64,000 nucleotides of DNA from Candidatus Hydrogenedentota bacterium (GCA_013359265.1 JABWCD010000004.1:1-64000), one strand, 5' to 3'. Shown: positions 27,398 through 36,447, numbered from the stretch's first letter. Made by a program: numbers and translations. Notes: generated by a model from the sequence alone, not told the origin.

Positions 27398-28639
27398 ATG
27401 ATTGCTTCCCGAATGCGGGCGGTATTGTTCACGTTTGCGATCGCGTGTGCGTTTGAATCCGGCGCGCAGCCTGCGGCCGGCATCGACCCCAAGGTGCGCG
27501 ACGTGGTGAACGCCATGTCCGCATATTACAAATCGCTCACGACCACGACCTTCTCGTATTCGGTGAAGTTGGACCGCGAGATGAACGAGAGGAAGAGCGG
27601 AATCGAGCTCGATTTCGCCGTCGCCATCGAGCGGCCGAATCGAATCTCCTTTGTGCAGGGTAAGAGCAAAGAGGGCGTCGATCTCGTCTCGAACGGAAAG
27701 GAATTGGCGATATCTATCCCCGAGTTGAACAAGTACGTCGTGGAAACCGCTCCGGACAGCATCGCCGATTCGCTCGAATGGGGCGCTCTGAGCAACCTGA
27801 CCGAATTCAATTCGATTATTGGCGAACTGATGGGACAGGATCCCGCCGCGGCAATTCTGGACGGCGTCTCGCAGGCGAGCTACGTCGGCGAGGAGGCGAT
27901 CGAGGGAAAGCAGCACCATCGAATCCGGCTCGTTCAAGAAGAAATGGAAGTCGATCTTTGGATCGCTGCCGGCGAACGGCCGTTTCTTGCGCGAATGACG
28001 CCGGATTGGGCCAAGCTGATCGGCGACGACAAGATCAAGCTTGATCTGAATATTACGTTCACCGGTTGGACTGCCAACGACCCCATTCCTCCGGAACGGT
28101 TCGTTTTTTCGGCGCCGGCCACTTCCACGAAGGCAGCTTCATTCGACGCGCTGTTCGGTATGGACGAGAAGCTGCCGGCGGCAGCGCTGCTCGGAAAGGC
28201 CGCACCTTCGTTCACACTGAACGGTCTCGACGGCAAACCGATCGACTTGAGCGAATACCTCGGCAAGAACGTGATCGTGCTGGATTTCTGGGCGACGTGG
28301 TGTGGGCCATGTGTGCGTTCGATGCCGGTGCTCGTGGACGTGACCGATTCATTCAAGGACAAGGGCGTCGTCTTTATTGCCGTGAATCTCGGTGAGGAAT
28401 CGGAAGATGTGCGGAGATTCTTTCAGGAGCTCAAGCTGACCGCCAACGTCGCCCTGGACGTGGAAAAAACCGCCGCGCAACACTACCTCGTCGATCCGAT
28501 CCCGCAAACGGTGCTCATCGGCAAGACCGGCAACGTGGAGGCAATCCACGTTGGGGCCAGTCCGGTCTTACGGCAGGAACTGAAGTCCCAGCTCTCAAAG
28601 TTGGTTGCCGGGCAGTCGCTTGTCGACACTGGCGTCTAA
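27398..28639 (+). CDS. Secreted DUF2092-like / TlpA-type thioredoxin fusion protein
   Basis: This 413-residue protein has an N-terminal signal peptide and then a domain of about 230 residues that resembles DUF2092/LolA-like outer-layer proteins (AIERPNRISFVQGKSKEGVDL, then DGVSQASYVGEEAIEGKQHHRI). A C-terminal TlpA/AhpC-type redoxin domain follows, with active site WCGPC at Trp301, Cys302 and Cys305. It probably acts as a thiol-disulfide reductant or carrier on the outside of the cytoplasmic membrane. AGGAGAT precedes ATG 27398. No cytochrome-maturation gene lies beside it, so the substrate is unknown. Confidence 0.85.
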   Translation: MIASRMRAVLFTFAIACAFESGAQPAAGIDPKVRDVVNAMSAYYKSLTTTTFSYSVKLDREMNERKSGIELDFAVAIERPNRISFVQGKSKEGVDLVSNGKELAISIPELNKYVVETAPDSIADSLEWGALSNLTEFNSIIGELMGQDPAAAILDGVSQASYVGEEAIEGKQHHRIRLVQEEMEVDLWIAAGERPFLARMTPDWAKLIGDDKIKLDLNITFTGWTANDPIPPERFVFSAPATSTKAASFDALFGMDEKLPAAALLGKAAPSFTLNGLDGKPIDLSEYLGKNVIVLDFWATWCGPCVRSMPVLVDVTDSFKDKGVVFIAVNLGEESEDVRRFFQELKLTANVALDVEKTAAQHYLVDPIPQTVLIGKTGNVEAIHVGASPVLRQELKSQLSKLVAGQSLVDTGV

Positions 28640-28859
28640 TCCGGACATTTTCACGCAAACAGCAAAGACGTGCACTATCCGTTGCGTCACATGAAGTTCC
28701 ATAGGTTCCTGTCGATACAGGCCGATCGCGTGAAGAATCCTCCCGCCGTGCGCTAATGGGCTAACGTACCCATTTAAGTCTTAAGACTCGCATTGCCCAA
28801 CCGAAGTTCGTTCTCCCGGCGCTGACTCCCCGCGCACCGCGATCCGCATTGCCGCGTGT

Positions 28860-28895
28860 GATCAAACACAACATATTGTGTTCAAAGTTTTGATC
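28860..28895. promoter_or_regulatory. Nested inverted repeat, possible operator of the chemotaxis operon
   Basis: The inner arms AACACAA (28865-28871) and TTGTGTT (28876-28882) frame a CATA centre, and outer arms GATCAAA (28860-28866) and TTTGATC (28889-28895) extend it. It lies about 17 bases upstream of the -35 box at 28912. A regulator binding site is plausible; a hairpin in a readthrough transcript is the other reading. Confidence 0.45.
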
Positions 28896-28911
28896 GCATA
28901 CGAAATATAAG

Positions 28912-28940
28912 TTGACACCGAAAACCCCGCATGATATTGT
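28912..28940 (+). promoter_or_regulatory. Sigma-70-type promoter of the chemotaxis operon
   Basis: A perfect TTGACA at 28912-28917 is followed after 17 bases by TATTGT at 28935-28940. The first gene begins at 29024. This is one of the clearest promoter-like sites I found in the window. Confidence 0.6.
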
Positions 28941-29023
28941 GGTTTTTGTGCTAATGCTTAGGGAAAGTAATGCCTGTCCGTATGGTGAGCGCTCGGAGTC
29001 TTAACAAAGGCTAACCTGCTTAA

Positions 29024-31837
29024 GTGGATAATTCTAAACTACTTGCACGAATAGAGGTACTATCCGAGGCGCTTCTACTTGCCGATGCGTCCGACATCGA
29101 TATCTTCGCCAAAGCGCATGACGAATTTTTGGAACTCGCGGCGTGGGCAGATCGGTGCAATCTGACGGCACCTGCGAGTGCATTGCGTGGGGCATGCGAA
29201 CTGATCGAGCGCCTTGTTTTGGGAGAGGTGCCAGAGCCCGCGGCCGCCGCGGACACCATTATTCAATGCCTGAGTGCGATTCAACACGTTGCCCGCGACG
29301 GCTGCTCCGCTTCGGATGCGCGATTCCCGGCCGAACTGCTTGGCGCCGGCGCCCAACAGACAGGGGCTGACCCCGCAACGCGGGGAAAGAGTCAGACAAC
29401 CGGCACCGTATCGGACCGCTCGCTTTTGCCAGAGTTCATTAGCCATGCCAAGAACACGCTCTCGGAGATTGAACCGCTCATCGTCCAAGCGGAAAGGCAC
29501 CCAGCGTCCCGAATCGTGAGCCAGGTCCGGCGCGCGATACATACGCTTCAAGCGGAGGCGGCGTTTGTTGGGCTTAACCAAATGTCAGCGGCGCTCCGTG
29601 CAACGGAGGACGCGATCGATCGCGCCGGGGGCGATCAATTACCCGGTGGGATTCTCGATGCAATCGAGTGGGTGCGACGCAGCATTGCCGCGTGCGAAGG
29701 CAAGGGGGACGACGCCGGGAGTCCGGAACCGTTCTTGACGCGGTTTGGGACCGAACCGATCGAAACGCATGACGGCGAACTGCAAACGCAAGCGCGCGTC
29801 GAGCATCCATCGGAAACTGACCCGGACTTGCTGCGCGAGTTTGTGGCGGAGGCGCGCGAACACCTCGACAACGCGGACATACATTTGTTGAACGTCGAGA
29901 CCGACCCGCGAGACAGCGACGCCATTAATGCGGTATTCCGCGCGTTCCATACGATAAAAGGTGTGGCGGGCTTTCTCGCGCTCGAACAGATTCAATCGTT
30001 GTCCCACGAGGCGGAGAACCTGCTTGACAAGGCGCGCAAAGGAGAACTAGACCTCCAAGGCAACTATATCGACCTAACATTCGATGCCGTGGACATGATG
30101 AAGCGGTTGGTCGCGAATGTCGACTGTGCGCTTTCATCGGGTGCAGTACTGGCTTCCGAAGATGGAGTGGGCGCGTTGGTGGCGCGCCTGCATGCTGCCG
30201 TAACGGGGCATCCGGCGCTTCAGTCCGGCGACGCCATAGCGGCGAAGGGGCAGCGAAAGCGGGTTGGCGAAATTCTGGAGAGCGCGGGAAATGCGACGCG
30301 CTCGACGGTGGAATCGGCGTTGGCGGCGCAGGTGCGAGCCGAGGCGCCGCCATTGGGCGAATTATTGGTCCGCGAGATCGTGATTTCGAGGGCGCAGCTA
30401 AACCAAGCTCTGGAGATTCAAAAGCGCGAAGGCTATACGCGGCGTCTGGGCGAGATCCTCGTTGCGAGCGGGATGGCGCGAACGGACGACATATACCGAG
30501 CCATCGGAAAACAACACAATGCCGCGCCGGAGCCGATTGGGGCGACACTTGTTCGGGCCGGCGACGTGTCCGCAAAAGTAGTGGCGCGGGCCCTTCGCGG
30601 CCAACGTCAACAGCAGCCGGTGGTTGACGTACGCGAGCCGGTCAAGGTGGATGCGGAGCGTCTGGACAAACTGGTCGATCTGATCGGCGAATTGGTGATA
30701 GCCGAATCGATGGTCTCGCAGTCGACGGAGCTGTCGAAGGTCACATCGCAACAGCTCGCGCGCCGAGTCAATCAGTTGGACAAGATTACGCGCGAACTTC
30801 AGGAAATCGGTACATCGCTGCGAATGGTCCCGGTGCGCGCGACGTTTCATAAGATGTCGCGGCTCGTCCGGGACCTTGCCAAGAAATCGGGGAAGTTCGT
30901 TGAGTTTGTTACGGAAGGCGAGGATACCGAGCTTGACAAGACGGTTGTGGACAAGATCGGTGATCCGCTGGTTCACATGGTGCGGAACGCTGTCGACCAC
31001 GGCCTCGAAGCGACGCCCGAGGAACGTGTGGGAGTGGGCAAGACCGAAACCGGCCATGTGACGCTCCGGGCGTTTCATAAAGGAGGCAGCATATACATCG
31101 AGGTCGAAGACGACGGGCGCGGTCTCGATCGCGAAGTTATTCTCGCAAAAGGCAGGGAGCGTGGGCTCGTGCGCGATGGAGACGCTCTGTCCGATCGCGA
31201 GGTTTTCGGTCTGATTTTCGAACCAGGATTCTCGACGGCGAAACAAATTACCGACGTCTCCGGCAGGGGCGTGGGTATGGATGTGGTGCGCCGTAACGTC
31301 GAATCGTTGCGCGGGCAGATCGACATACAGAGCACACCCGGCGTTGGCAGCAAATTCAGCATACGCCTGCCGTTGACACTTGCGATCATTGACGGAATGG
31401 TCATTCGTGTCGGGCGCGAGCGATACATCGTACCGACGCTTTCGGTGCATCGATCGATCAAACCAAATCCGGAGCACCTCAACACAGTGGTGGATCGCGT
31501 CGAAATGTTGACGCTACAGGGCAGGCACATTCCCCTGTTCCGATTGCATCGCCTGTTCGAGATCGAGGGCGCCGAGACCGATCCGCTGAACGCTCTCGTG
31601 TTGATCCTGGAAGACGAGGGCAGGCAGGTGGGCCTCATGATAGATGAACTGCTGGGTCAGCGGCAGATCGTCATCAAGTCGCTTGGCGACGCGATGAAGG
31701 GAATTGACGGAATCGCCGGTGGTGCAATTATGGGGGACGGAACGGTCGGGCTAATTGTCGACGTGGGCGGAGTTGTTCGTATGGCACAGAACGGGGCTGG
31801 GGCGCTTGGAATGCAGGCATGCGGTTCCGCGGCGTGA
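29024..31837 (+). CDS. cheA: Chemotaxis histidine kinase CheA with tandem MshEN-like repeats
   Basis: This 937-residue kinase would pass receptor signals to CheY and CheB. In order: an N-terminal helical region; a degenerate Hpt domain with His173 (AIHTLQAEAAF); a canonical Hpt domain with the phospho-acceptor His309 (FHTIKGVAGF); four repeats of about 28-30 residues (about 410-530) each with an L/V-G-E-x-L core, for example RRLGEILVASG and PPLGELLVRE; a dimerisation domain (LVDLIGELVIAESMVSQ); the ATPase domain with VRNAVDHGLE, DDGRGLD and GRGVGMDVVR; and the C-terminal CheW-like domain. The repeats resemble the MshEN domains of GspE-type ATPases, some of which bind cyclic di-GMP. The start is GTG at 29024 with a weak AAAGG upstream. 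No receptor gene is near. Confidence 0.92.
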   Translation: MDNSKLLARIEVLSEALLLADASDIDIFAKAHDEFLELAAWADRCNLTAPASALRGACELIERLVLGEVPEPAAAADTIIQCLSAIQHVARDGCSASDARFPAELLGAGAQQTGADPATRGKSQTTGTVSDRSLLPEFISHAKNTLSEIEPLIVQAERHPASRIVSQVRRAIHTLQAEAAFVGLNQMSAALRATEDAIDRAGGDQLPGGILDAIEWVRRSIAACEGKGDDAGSPEPFLTRFGTEPIETHDGELQTQARVEHPSETDPDLLREFVAEAREHLDNADIHLLNVETDPRDSDAINAVFRAFHTIKGVAGFLALEQIQSLSHEAENLLDKARKGELDLQGNYIDLTFDAVDMMKRLVANVDCALSSGAVLASEDGVGALVARLHAAVTGHPALQSGDAIAAKGQRKRVGEILESAGNATRSTVESALAAQVRAEAPPLGELLVREIVISRAQLNQALEIQKREGYTRRLGEILVASGMARTDDIYRAIGKQHNAAPEPIGATLVRAGDVSAKVVARALRGQRQQQPVVDVREPVKVDAERLDKLVDLIGELVIAESMVSQSTELSKVTSQQLARRVNQLDKITRELQEIGTSLRMVPVRATFHKMSRLVRDLAKKSGKFVEFVTEGEDTELDKTVVDKIGDPLVHMVRNAVDHGLEATPEERVGVGKTETGHVTLRAFHKGGSIYIEVEDDGRGLDREVILAKGRERGLVRDGDALSDREVFGLIFEPGFSTAKQITDVSGRGVGMDVVRRNVESLRGQIDIQSTPGVGSKFSIRLPLTLAIIDGMVIRVGRERYIVPTLSVHRSIKPNPEHLNTVVDRVEMLTLQGRHIPLFRLHRLFEIEGAETDPLNALVLILEDEGRQVGLMIDELLGQRQIVIKSLGDAMKGIDGIAGGAIMGDGTVGLIVDVGGVVRMAQNGAGALGMQACGSAA

Positions 31838-31900
31838 CGGAATGGCCCCGGCGATATCAACAGTTGTGGCCGTGACCACGCGGGACTGGAGGACGATGTT

Positions 31901-32428
31901 ATGACGAATGCAGTTGCAGACGCACCCGTTGCCGCGGGCGGCCACGTGGCGGCGCACGATCGTGCGGGCCAGTACTTGACGTTTTGCCTCGGCCCGGAAG
32001 TGTATGGCATCGAAATTCTGAAAGTGCGGGAAATCATCGGAATGATGCCCGTGACGAAAGTGCCGCGGACGCCGAACTTCGTTCGTGGCGTAGTCAATTT
32101 GCGCGGAAAGGTCGTTCCCGTCATTGAACTGCGGGCCAAGTTCGAGATGGAGCGGATCGATGACACTGGCATGACGTGCATTATCGTCGTGCAGGTGTCG
32201 GGCGCGGCCCAGAAAATCACGATGGGAATCATCGTCGACGCCGTCGCCGAGGTAGTGGCGATTACCGGCGATCAAATCGAGCCGGCGCCCCAGTTTGGGT
32301 CCGGCATTCGGACAGAGTTCATTCTCGGGATCGGAAAGGTTGCGTCCAAAGTAGTCATACTGCTCGACATCGACAAGGTACTTTCGTGGGGGGAGCTGGC
32401 GAACCTTGACGAAGCGGCGCACGCTTAG
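31901..32428 (+). CDS. cheW: Chemotaxis adaptor CheW
   Basis: This 175-residue coupling protein links CheA to receptors. It has the usual core: YLTFCLGPEVYGIEILKVREII, then VRGVVNLRGKVVPVIELR and ILGIGKVASKVVILLDIDKVL. The N-terminal 20 residues are an Ala/Gly-rich extension. ATG 31901 has GGAGGA at 31888-31893. The gene follows cheA by 63 bases. Confidence 0.94.
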   Translation: MTNAVADAPVAAGGHVAAHDRAGQYLTFCLGPEVYGIEILKVREIIGMMPVTKVPRTPNFVRGVVNLRGKVVPVIELRAKFEMERIDDTGMTCIIVVQVSGAAQKITMGIIVDAVAEVVAITGDQIEPAPQFGSGIRTEFILGIGKVASKVVILLDIDKVLSWGELANLDEAAHA

Positions 32429-32464
32429 TCTGACCGTGTTCGCGAACGCGGTGGAGAGGAGTAC

Positions 32465-32938
32465 ATGCAAGCCAGACATATCAACCCGTTCATCGAGGCG
32501 GTCTACGAGCTTTTTCAAACGATGCTGAAAGGGACCGTGGAGCGCGGCCCCATTGGCGTTACCGACGGCGGCGCGCATCCGAACCACATACTCGCGATCA
32601 TTGGAATCAGCGGGCCGACGCGCGGCACAGTGTCAATCGGGTTTCCGGAATCTACGGCGCTGGCGATCGTCGGCAGAATGCTCGGCGCGCCGGTGAATCA
32701 ACTGGACGATACCGTCTCGGACGGCGTGGCCGAAGTCGTGAACATGGTGGCGGGAAGCGCGAAGGCAAAGTTGAATGCGAACGCGGACACTCCGCTCGAC
32801 CTGAGTTTGCCGACGGTGGTGCATGGCGAGCGCTATGACGTGCAGTACCCATCGAAGTCGGTGTGGCTCGAAGTGCCATTCAAGAGCGAATTGGGCAGTT
32901 TCAATCTGCGCGTGACGTTCGAAACCACACCTATGTGA
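32465..32938 (+). CDS. cheX: CheX-type CheY phosphatase (first copy)
   Basis: This 157-residue CheC/CheX-family protein probably removes the phosphate from CheY-P. It keeps the catalytic E-x-x-N motif as EVVN within DGVAEVVNMVAG, and one such motif is the CheX type, where CheC has two. It lies between cheW and cheY. GGAGAGG precedes ATG 32465. A second, more divergent copy is at 36437-36898. Confidence 0.85.
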   Translation: MQARHINPFIEAVYELFQTMLKGTVERGPIGVTDGGAHPNHILAIIGISGPTRGTVSIGFPESTALAIVGRMLGAPVNQLDDTVSDGVAEVVNMVAGSAKAKLNANADTPLDLSLPTVVHGERYDVQYPSKSVWLEVPFKSELGSFNLRVTFETTPM

Positions 32939-32951
32939 GGGGATACATCGG

Positions 32952-33317
32952 ATGAAAGCATTGGTAGTCGACGATTCCGCAGTCATGCGCAAGGTACTCA
33001 TCGGAGCACTGGGGCGCGCGGACATTACGGAGGTCGACCAGGCCTCGGACGGCAAGGAGGCCGTCGAGGCGGTGATGGCGGCTGACTACAACCTGGTATT
33101 GATGGACTGGAACATGCCCAACATGCTCGGTATCGACGCGGTCCGCGCGATTCGAGCAGCGGGCAAGACGATGCCGATCATCATGGTGACGACGGAAGCG
33201 GAAAAGAGCCGAGTGATTCAGGCCCTCAAAGCCGGCGCCAACAACTACATCATCAAACCGTTCGAATCGACTACCATCGTTTCGAAAATTCAGGAGGTGC
33301 TGGCCAAGGCGTCGTAA
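32952..33317 (+). CDS. cheY: CheY-like response regulator (first copy)
   Basis: This 121-residue single-domain receiver has the acidic pocket (VVDDSAVMR), the phosphorylated Asp in LVLMDWNMPNMLG (Asp53), the conserved Thr/Ser region (MVTTEAEK) and Lys in YIIKPFES. The protein consists of the receiver only, so it would act by binding a partner such as a motor or a pilus ATPase. It is 13 bases after cheX. Confidence 0.93.
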   Translation: MKALVVDDSAVMRKVLIGALGRADITEVDQASDGKEAVEAVMAADYNLVLMDWNMPNMLGIDAVRAIRAAGKTMPIIMVTTEAEKSRVIQALKAGANNYIIKPFESTTIVSKIQEVLAKAS

Positions 33318-33350
33318 CTGGAAGTTCATGCAGCGCGCGCTCGGTTCGAC

Positions 33351-33836
33351 ATGCACTTAATAAAACGACATACCTACTACGTGGAGCCCGGCTACGTGTA
33401 TTTCAGCAAGAGAGCGACCTTGCTTCGGGCCGTCGTCGGCAGTTGTGTTGCGGTATGCTTGTGGGACAAACGGAACAAATGCGGTGGGATGAACCACTTC
33501 ATCAAACCTGCCGCACAAGACAAAGGCGAAGCGACGCCCGTGTACGGCAACGCGGGCATTACCGCGCTCGTCAAGTTGATGGAGGACGCCGGGTGCGAGA
33601 AGGCCAACGTGGTTGCGCACATACTGGGCGGCGGCGCGCCGGAGGGGGAGCGATCCCCAACGCTGGGCGAGCGCAATGTCGCGGCGGCCCGCGAGGCGTT
33701 GTCCCGCAGGCAAATCACCATATTGGCGGAAGACACCGGCGGACCGTTGGGCAGGAAGATTGTCTTCGACACGGGCACGGGGGAGTTGGCGGTGTTGAAG
33801 ACAACGAATGTCAGGACGGGGGATTGGTACGCATAG
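33351..33836 (+). CDS. cheD: Chemoreceptor glutamine deamidase CheD (first copy)
   Basis: This 161-residue protein belongs to the CheD family, which deamidates glutamines on chemoreceptors and can be controlled by CheC. The catalytic cysteine is Cys32 in VGSCVAVCLWD and the histidine is His49 in GGMNHF; the C-terminal VAAAREALSRRQITILAEDTGG block is also typical. ATG 33351 lies 33 bases after cheY. A second copy is at 34684-35199. Confidence 0.92.
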   Translation: MHLIKRHTYYVEPGYVYFSKRATLLRAVVGSCVAVCLWDKRNKCGGMNHFIKPAAQDKGEATPVYGNAGITALVKLMEDAGCEKANVVAHILGGGAPEGERSPTLGERNVAAAREALSRRQITILAEDTGGPLGRKIVFDTGTGELAVLKTTNVRTGDWYA

Positions 33837-33863
33837 CACGATGTGGACTGGATGTAGACTCGC

Positions 33864-34664
33864 GTGGAACGAAAGACCTTCGACAAGTTTCGGTCACTGA
33901 TCTATCAAAAATGCGGAATAGCACTCGGCGACCAGAAAGAAGCACTCGTTTCCGCCCGCATTGCGAAACGCATGTGCGCGTTGAATATCGAGTCGCAAGA
34001 AGCGTATTACAACGCCGTCGTGAAGGACACGACGGGCGCCGAATTGGTTCGGTTTATCGATGCAATCTCGACAAACTATACGAGCTTTTTCCGCGAACCG
34101 ATTCACTTCGACATGTTGACCCGGATGCTTGCTGCGTGGAAAGCGCAGGGACAGCGCCGGTTTCGTATTTGGTGCGCCGCCGCATCGACGGGGGAAGAGC
34201 CGTACACGTTGGCGATCACCGTCAACGAAGCCATTGGCAGTCTGGGTGTTGACGTGAAGATACTGGCAACGGACATATCGACTCGGGTTTTGCAGAAGTG
34301 CCAAGAGGGGCGCTACGACGGAAACCGCATGTCCGGGGTAAGGCACGATTTGCGGCACAAATACTTCGAGGAGGTTCGCGAAAATGGGCAGGCCGTGTTC
34401 GAAGCGAGGGACACGCTTCGCACGCTCCTTGTGTTTCGACGCCTCAACCTGTCTGCACCGCCGTTTCCCATGCGCGGGCCGTTTGACGCAGTGTTTTGCC
34501 GCAATGTGATGATCTACTTCGATAGCGACGTGCGTACGCGGCTCGTGTCCGAGATACACAGATTGTTGAAGCCAGGCGGGTACTTGATGGTTGGTCACGC
34601 GGAGAGCCTCACCGGATTGGACACGGGATTTAGACCAGTCCGGCCATCGGTGTATGTCAAATGA
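33864..34664 (+). CDS. cheR: Chemotaxis methyltransferase CheR
   Basis: This 266-residue SAM-dependent methyltransferase methylates glutamates of chemoreceptors. It has an N-terminal helical domain (about residues 1-75) with INSTNYTSFFRE-like NYTSFFREPIHF and the SAM-binding AAASTGEEPYTLAI motif. The second half has the conserved FCRNVMIYFD and VGHAESL elements. The start is a GTG at 33864 and no strong ribosome binding site is visible. Length matches the family (about 270). Confidence 0.94.
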   Translation: MERKTFDKFRSLIYQKCGIALGDQKEALVSARIAKRMCALNIESQEAYYNAVVKDTTGAELVRFIDAISTNYTSFFREPIHFDMLTRMLAAWKAQGQRRFRIWCAAASTGEEPYTLAITVNEAIGSLGVDVKILATDISTRVLQKCQEGRYDGNRMSGVRHDLRHKYFEEVRENGQAVFEARDTLRTLLVFRRLNLSAPPFPMRGPFDAVFCRNVMIYFDSDVRTRLVSEIHRLLKPGGYLMVGHAESLTGLDTGFRPVRPSVYVK

Positions 34665-34683
34665 GAAGGAGCAGCAACGTACA

Positions 34684-35199
34684 ATGGAAACGGCCAAGGC
34701 TGGGAGGCGGGGAGAATTCTCCATGCAACTGACCGTTGGGATATCCGAAATGAAAGTCTCCAAGAACCCCGGCGATACGCTGGTCACGTATTCGCTCGGG
34801 TCGTGCATCGGTGTGGCGCTCTTCGACCCGGACGCCGGCGTCGGCGGGCTTATACATTGCATGTTGCCGTTATCGCGGCTCGACCCGACGAAGGCGCAGC
34901 AGAACCCGCAGATGTTCACGGACACCGGCGTCCCCGCATTGATTCAGTCGTTGTTGGACAAGGGTGGAACGCGCAAGCGCATGATCGCGAAGGTTGCCGG
35001 CGCGGCGTCGCCGCTCAACGACAATGGAATGTTCAAAATCGGCGAGCGCAACTATACGGTCCTACGCAAGGTATTGTGGAAAAACGAAATCCTAATTGCG
35101 GCGGAGGACGTTGGCGGGACCATTGCGCGAACGATGACCCTGTGTATCTCGAACGGGAAGACGACGATCCGGTCCGGCGGAACGGAGCGCGAGCTATGA
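34684..35199 (+). CDS. cheD: Chemoreceptor glutamine deamidase CheD (second copy)
   Basis: This second CheD, 171 residues from this start, has Cys41 in LGSCIGVALFD and His58 in GLIHCML, and continues with the family's KVAGAASPLNDNGMFKIGERN block. It differs clearly from the first copy, so the two may act on different receptors or partners. AAGGAG at 34666-34671 serves ATG 34684; an in-frame ATG at 34723, with GGAG eight bases upstream, matches the usual family start better and is a real alternative. The stop overlaps the HDOD gene start (ATGA). Confidence 0.9.
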   Translation: METAKAGRRGEFSMQLTVGISEMKVSKNPGDTLVTYSLGSCIGVALFDPDAGVGGLIHCMLPLSRLDPTKAQQNPQMFTDTGVPALIQSLLDKGGTRKRMIAKVAGAASPLNDNGMFKIGERNYTVLRKVLWKNEILIAAEDVGGTIARTMTLCISNGKTTIRSGGTEREL

Positions 35200-36041
35200 G
35201 CCAACGCGAGGAGATTCTGGCGCGCGTTTCGTCGATTACGTCGCTTCCGACGTCCGCGACGCAAATGCTGGCGCTGGCCAACAATCCGGAAACGCAAATC
35301 GAGGACGTGCAGCGGACGGTGGAATACGATCCCGGTCTCGTGACCAATTTGCTGCGCCTCGCCAACTCGGCGCATTTTGGGACCGGCAGCGCGATCAATA
35401 GCGTTCGCGAGGCCGTTGTCCGGCTTGGGTTCAAGCGCGTGTTTCAAATTGCGATGACCTCGGCGGTCGCGCCGATCGCGCAAAAGGAAATTCGCGGGTA
35501 CGATCTTCCGCGCAACGGTTTGTTGCGCCACAGCGCGGCGACCGCCCTGGCCGTCGAGTACTTGCCCAAACGGTTGAGCATGCGCGTACCCGATGCGACC
35601 TATACGGCGGGGCTGCTGCACGATCTCGGCAAGATCGTCCTGGGCACGTATCTCGAGGTCAACTCGGCGCCGATCGTGTTAAAGGCGTATCGCGAGAGCA
35701 TCTCTTTCGAGATGGCGGAACAACAGGTACTGGGCACGGACCACGCCGAGGTGGGGGCGGCGCTGCTCGAATACTGGAAGTTACCGCAAATCGTAGTCGA
35801 TGCGGTGCGCTGGCACCACGCCCCCAACCGCTTTCCGCACGAGGACAAGACGGTTGTGGACCTCGTCCACGTCGGCGAACACGTTGCGCGGATTTGCGGT
35901 ACGTCGTCGTCCACGGACGGCATGAACTATTCCGTGTGCATCGAGTCGCTGGATCGGCTCAAGGTTGTTCCAGACGTTCTCGAAATCGTAGCGAGCGACG
36001 TGCTGAGTTCGCTTGAAGAGATATGCGCGATCTTCAATTAG
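35196..36041 (+). CDS. HDOD domain signalling protein
   Basis: This 281-residue protein is a HDOD domain, a catalytically reduced relative of the HD phosphohydrolases that occurs in signalling and motility regulators. It shows the LPTSATQMLALANNPETQIED start, VEYDPGLVTNLLRLANSAHF and YTAGLLHDLGKIVLG. ATG 35196 overlaps the preceding cheD stop. Its place between cheD and cheY suggests a regulatory part in the same signalling chain. Binding partner unknown. Confidence 0.88.
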   Translation: MSQREEILARVSSITSLPTSATQMLALANNPETQIEDVQRTVEYDPGLVTNLLRLANSAHFGTGSAINSVREAVVRLGFKRVFQIAMTSAVAPIAQKEIRGYDLPRNGLLRHSAATALAVEYLPKRLSMRVPDATYTAGLLHDLGKIVLGTYLEVNSAPIVLKAYRESISFEMAEQQVLGTDHAEVGAALLEYWKLPQIVVDAVRWHHAPNRFPHEDKTVVDLVHVGEHVARICGTSSSTDGMNYSVCIESLDRLKVVPDVLEIVASDVLSSLEEICAIFN

Positions 36042-36057
36042 ATAGGGGGGACTCACT

Positions 36058-36447
36058 ATGTCAGTAAGCGTTCTGGTCGTCGACGATTCGGAGACCGTCC
36101 GGGCAATCATCGAGAAGACCATGCGAATGGCGGATGTTCCGCTCAAGGAGTTGTTCACGGCGGCAGACGGGCAAGAAGCGCTTGACGTGCTGAAGCACAA
36201 CTGGATCGATCTCGTCCTGACCGATATCAATATGCCGGTGATGTCCGGCGTGCAACTAATCGAACACATGAGCGCGGACGACGATCTCAAAGGTATTCCA
36301 ATTGTCGTTGTGTCGACCGAAGGAAGCAGTACGCGAATTGAAGAACTCAAGGCAAAAGGGGTTCGCGCCTATATCCGCAAGCCGTTTACGCCTGAAAAGT
36401 TTCGCGAAGTGTTTATCGAGTTGTTGGGGGTGAACGATGAACACTAA
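36058..36447 (+). CDS. cheY: CheY-like response regulator (second copy)
   Basis: This 129-residue receiver-only protein has VVDDSETVR as its acidic pocket and the phosphorylated Asp in LVLTDINMPVMSG. The conserved Thr/Ser is in VVVSTEGSS and the Lys in YIRKPFTP. It overlaps the following cheX-like gene by 11 bases, which suggests that the two proteins work as a receiver-phosphatase pair. Confidence 0.93.
   Translation: MSVSVLVVDDSETVRAIIEKTMRMADVPLKELFTAADGQEALDVLKHNWIDLVLTDINMPVMSGVQLIEHMSADDDLKGIPIVVVSTEGSSTRIEELKAKGVRAYIRKPFTPEKFREVFIELLGVNDEH

Larger units (their letters stand above)
28640..29023. other. Regulatory region upstream of the chemotaxis operon
   Basis: There is no gene here. 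The stretch is A+T-richer than its surroundings. It holds a 12-base palindrome at 28777-28788 (AGTCTTAAGACT), a larger nested palindrome at 28860-28895 and a sigma-70-type promoter at 28912-28940. The untranslated leader downstream of the promoter is about 75-80 bases long and has no clear riboswitch fold that I can identify. Confidence 0.6.

Noticed and set aside
28941-29023. Cyclic di-GMP riboswitch in the chemotaxis leader
   Set aside because: I looked for the conserved pieces of the GEMM riboswitch in the leader and did not find them.
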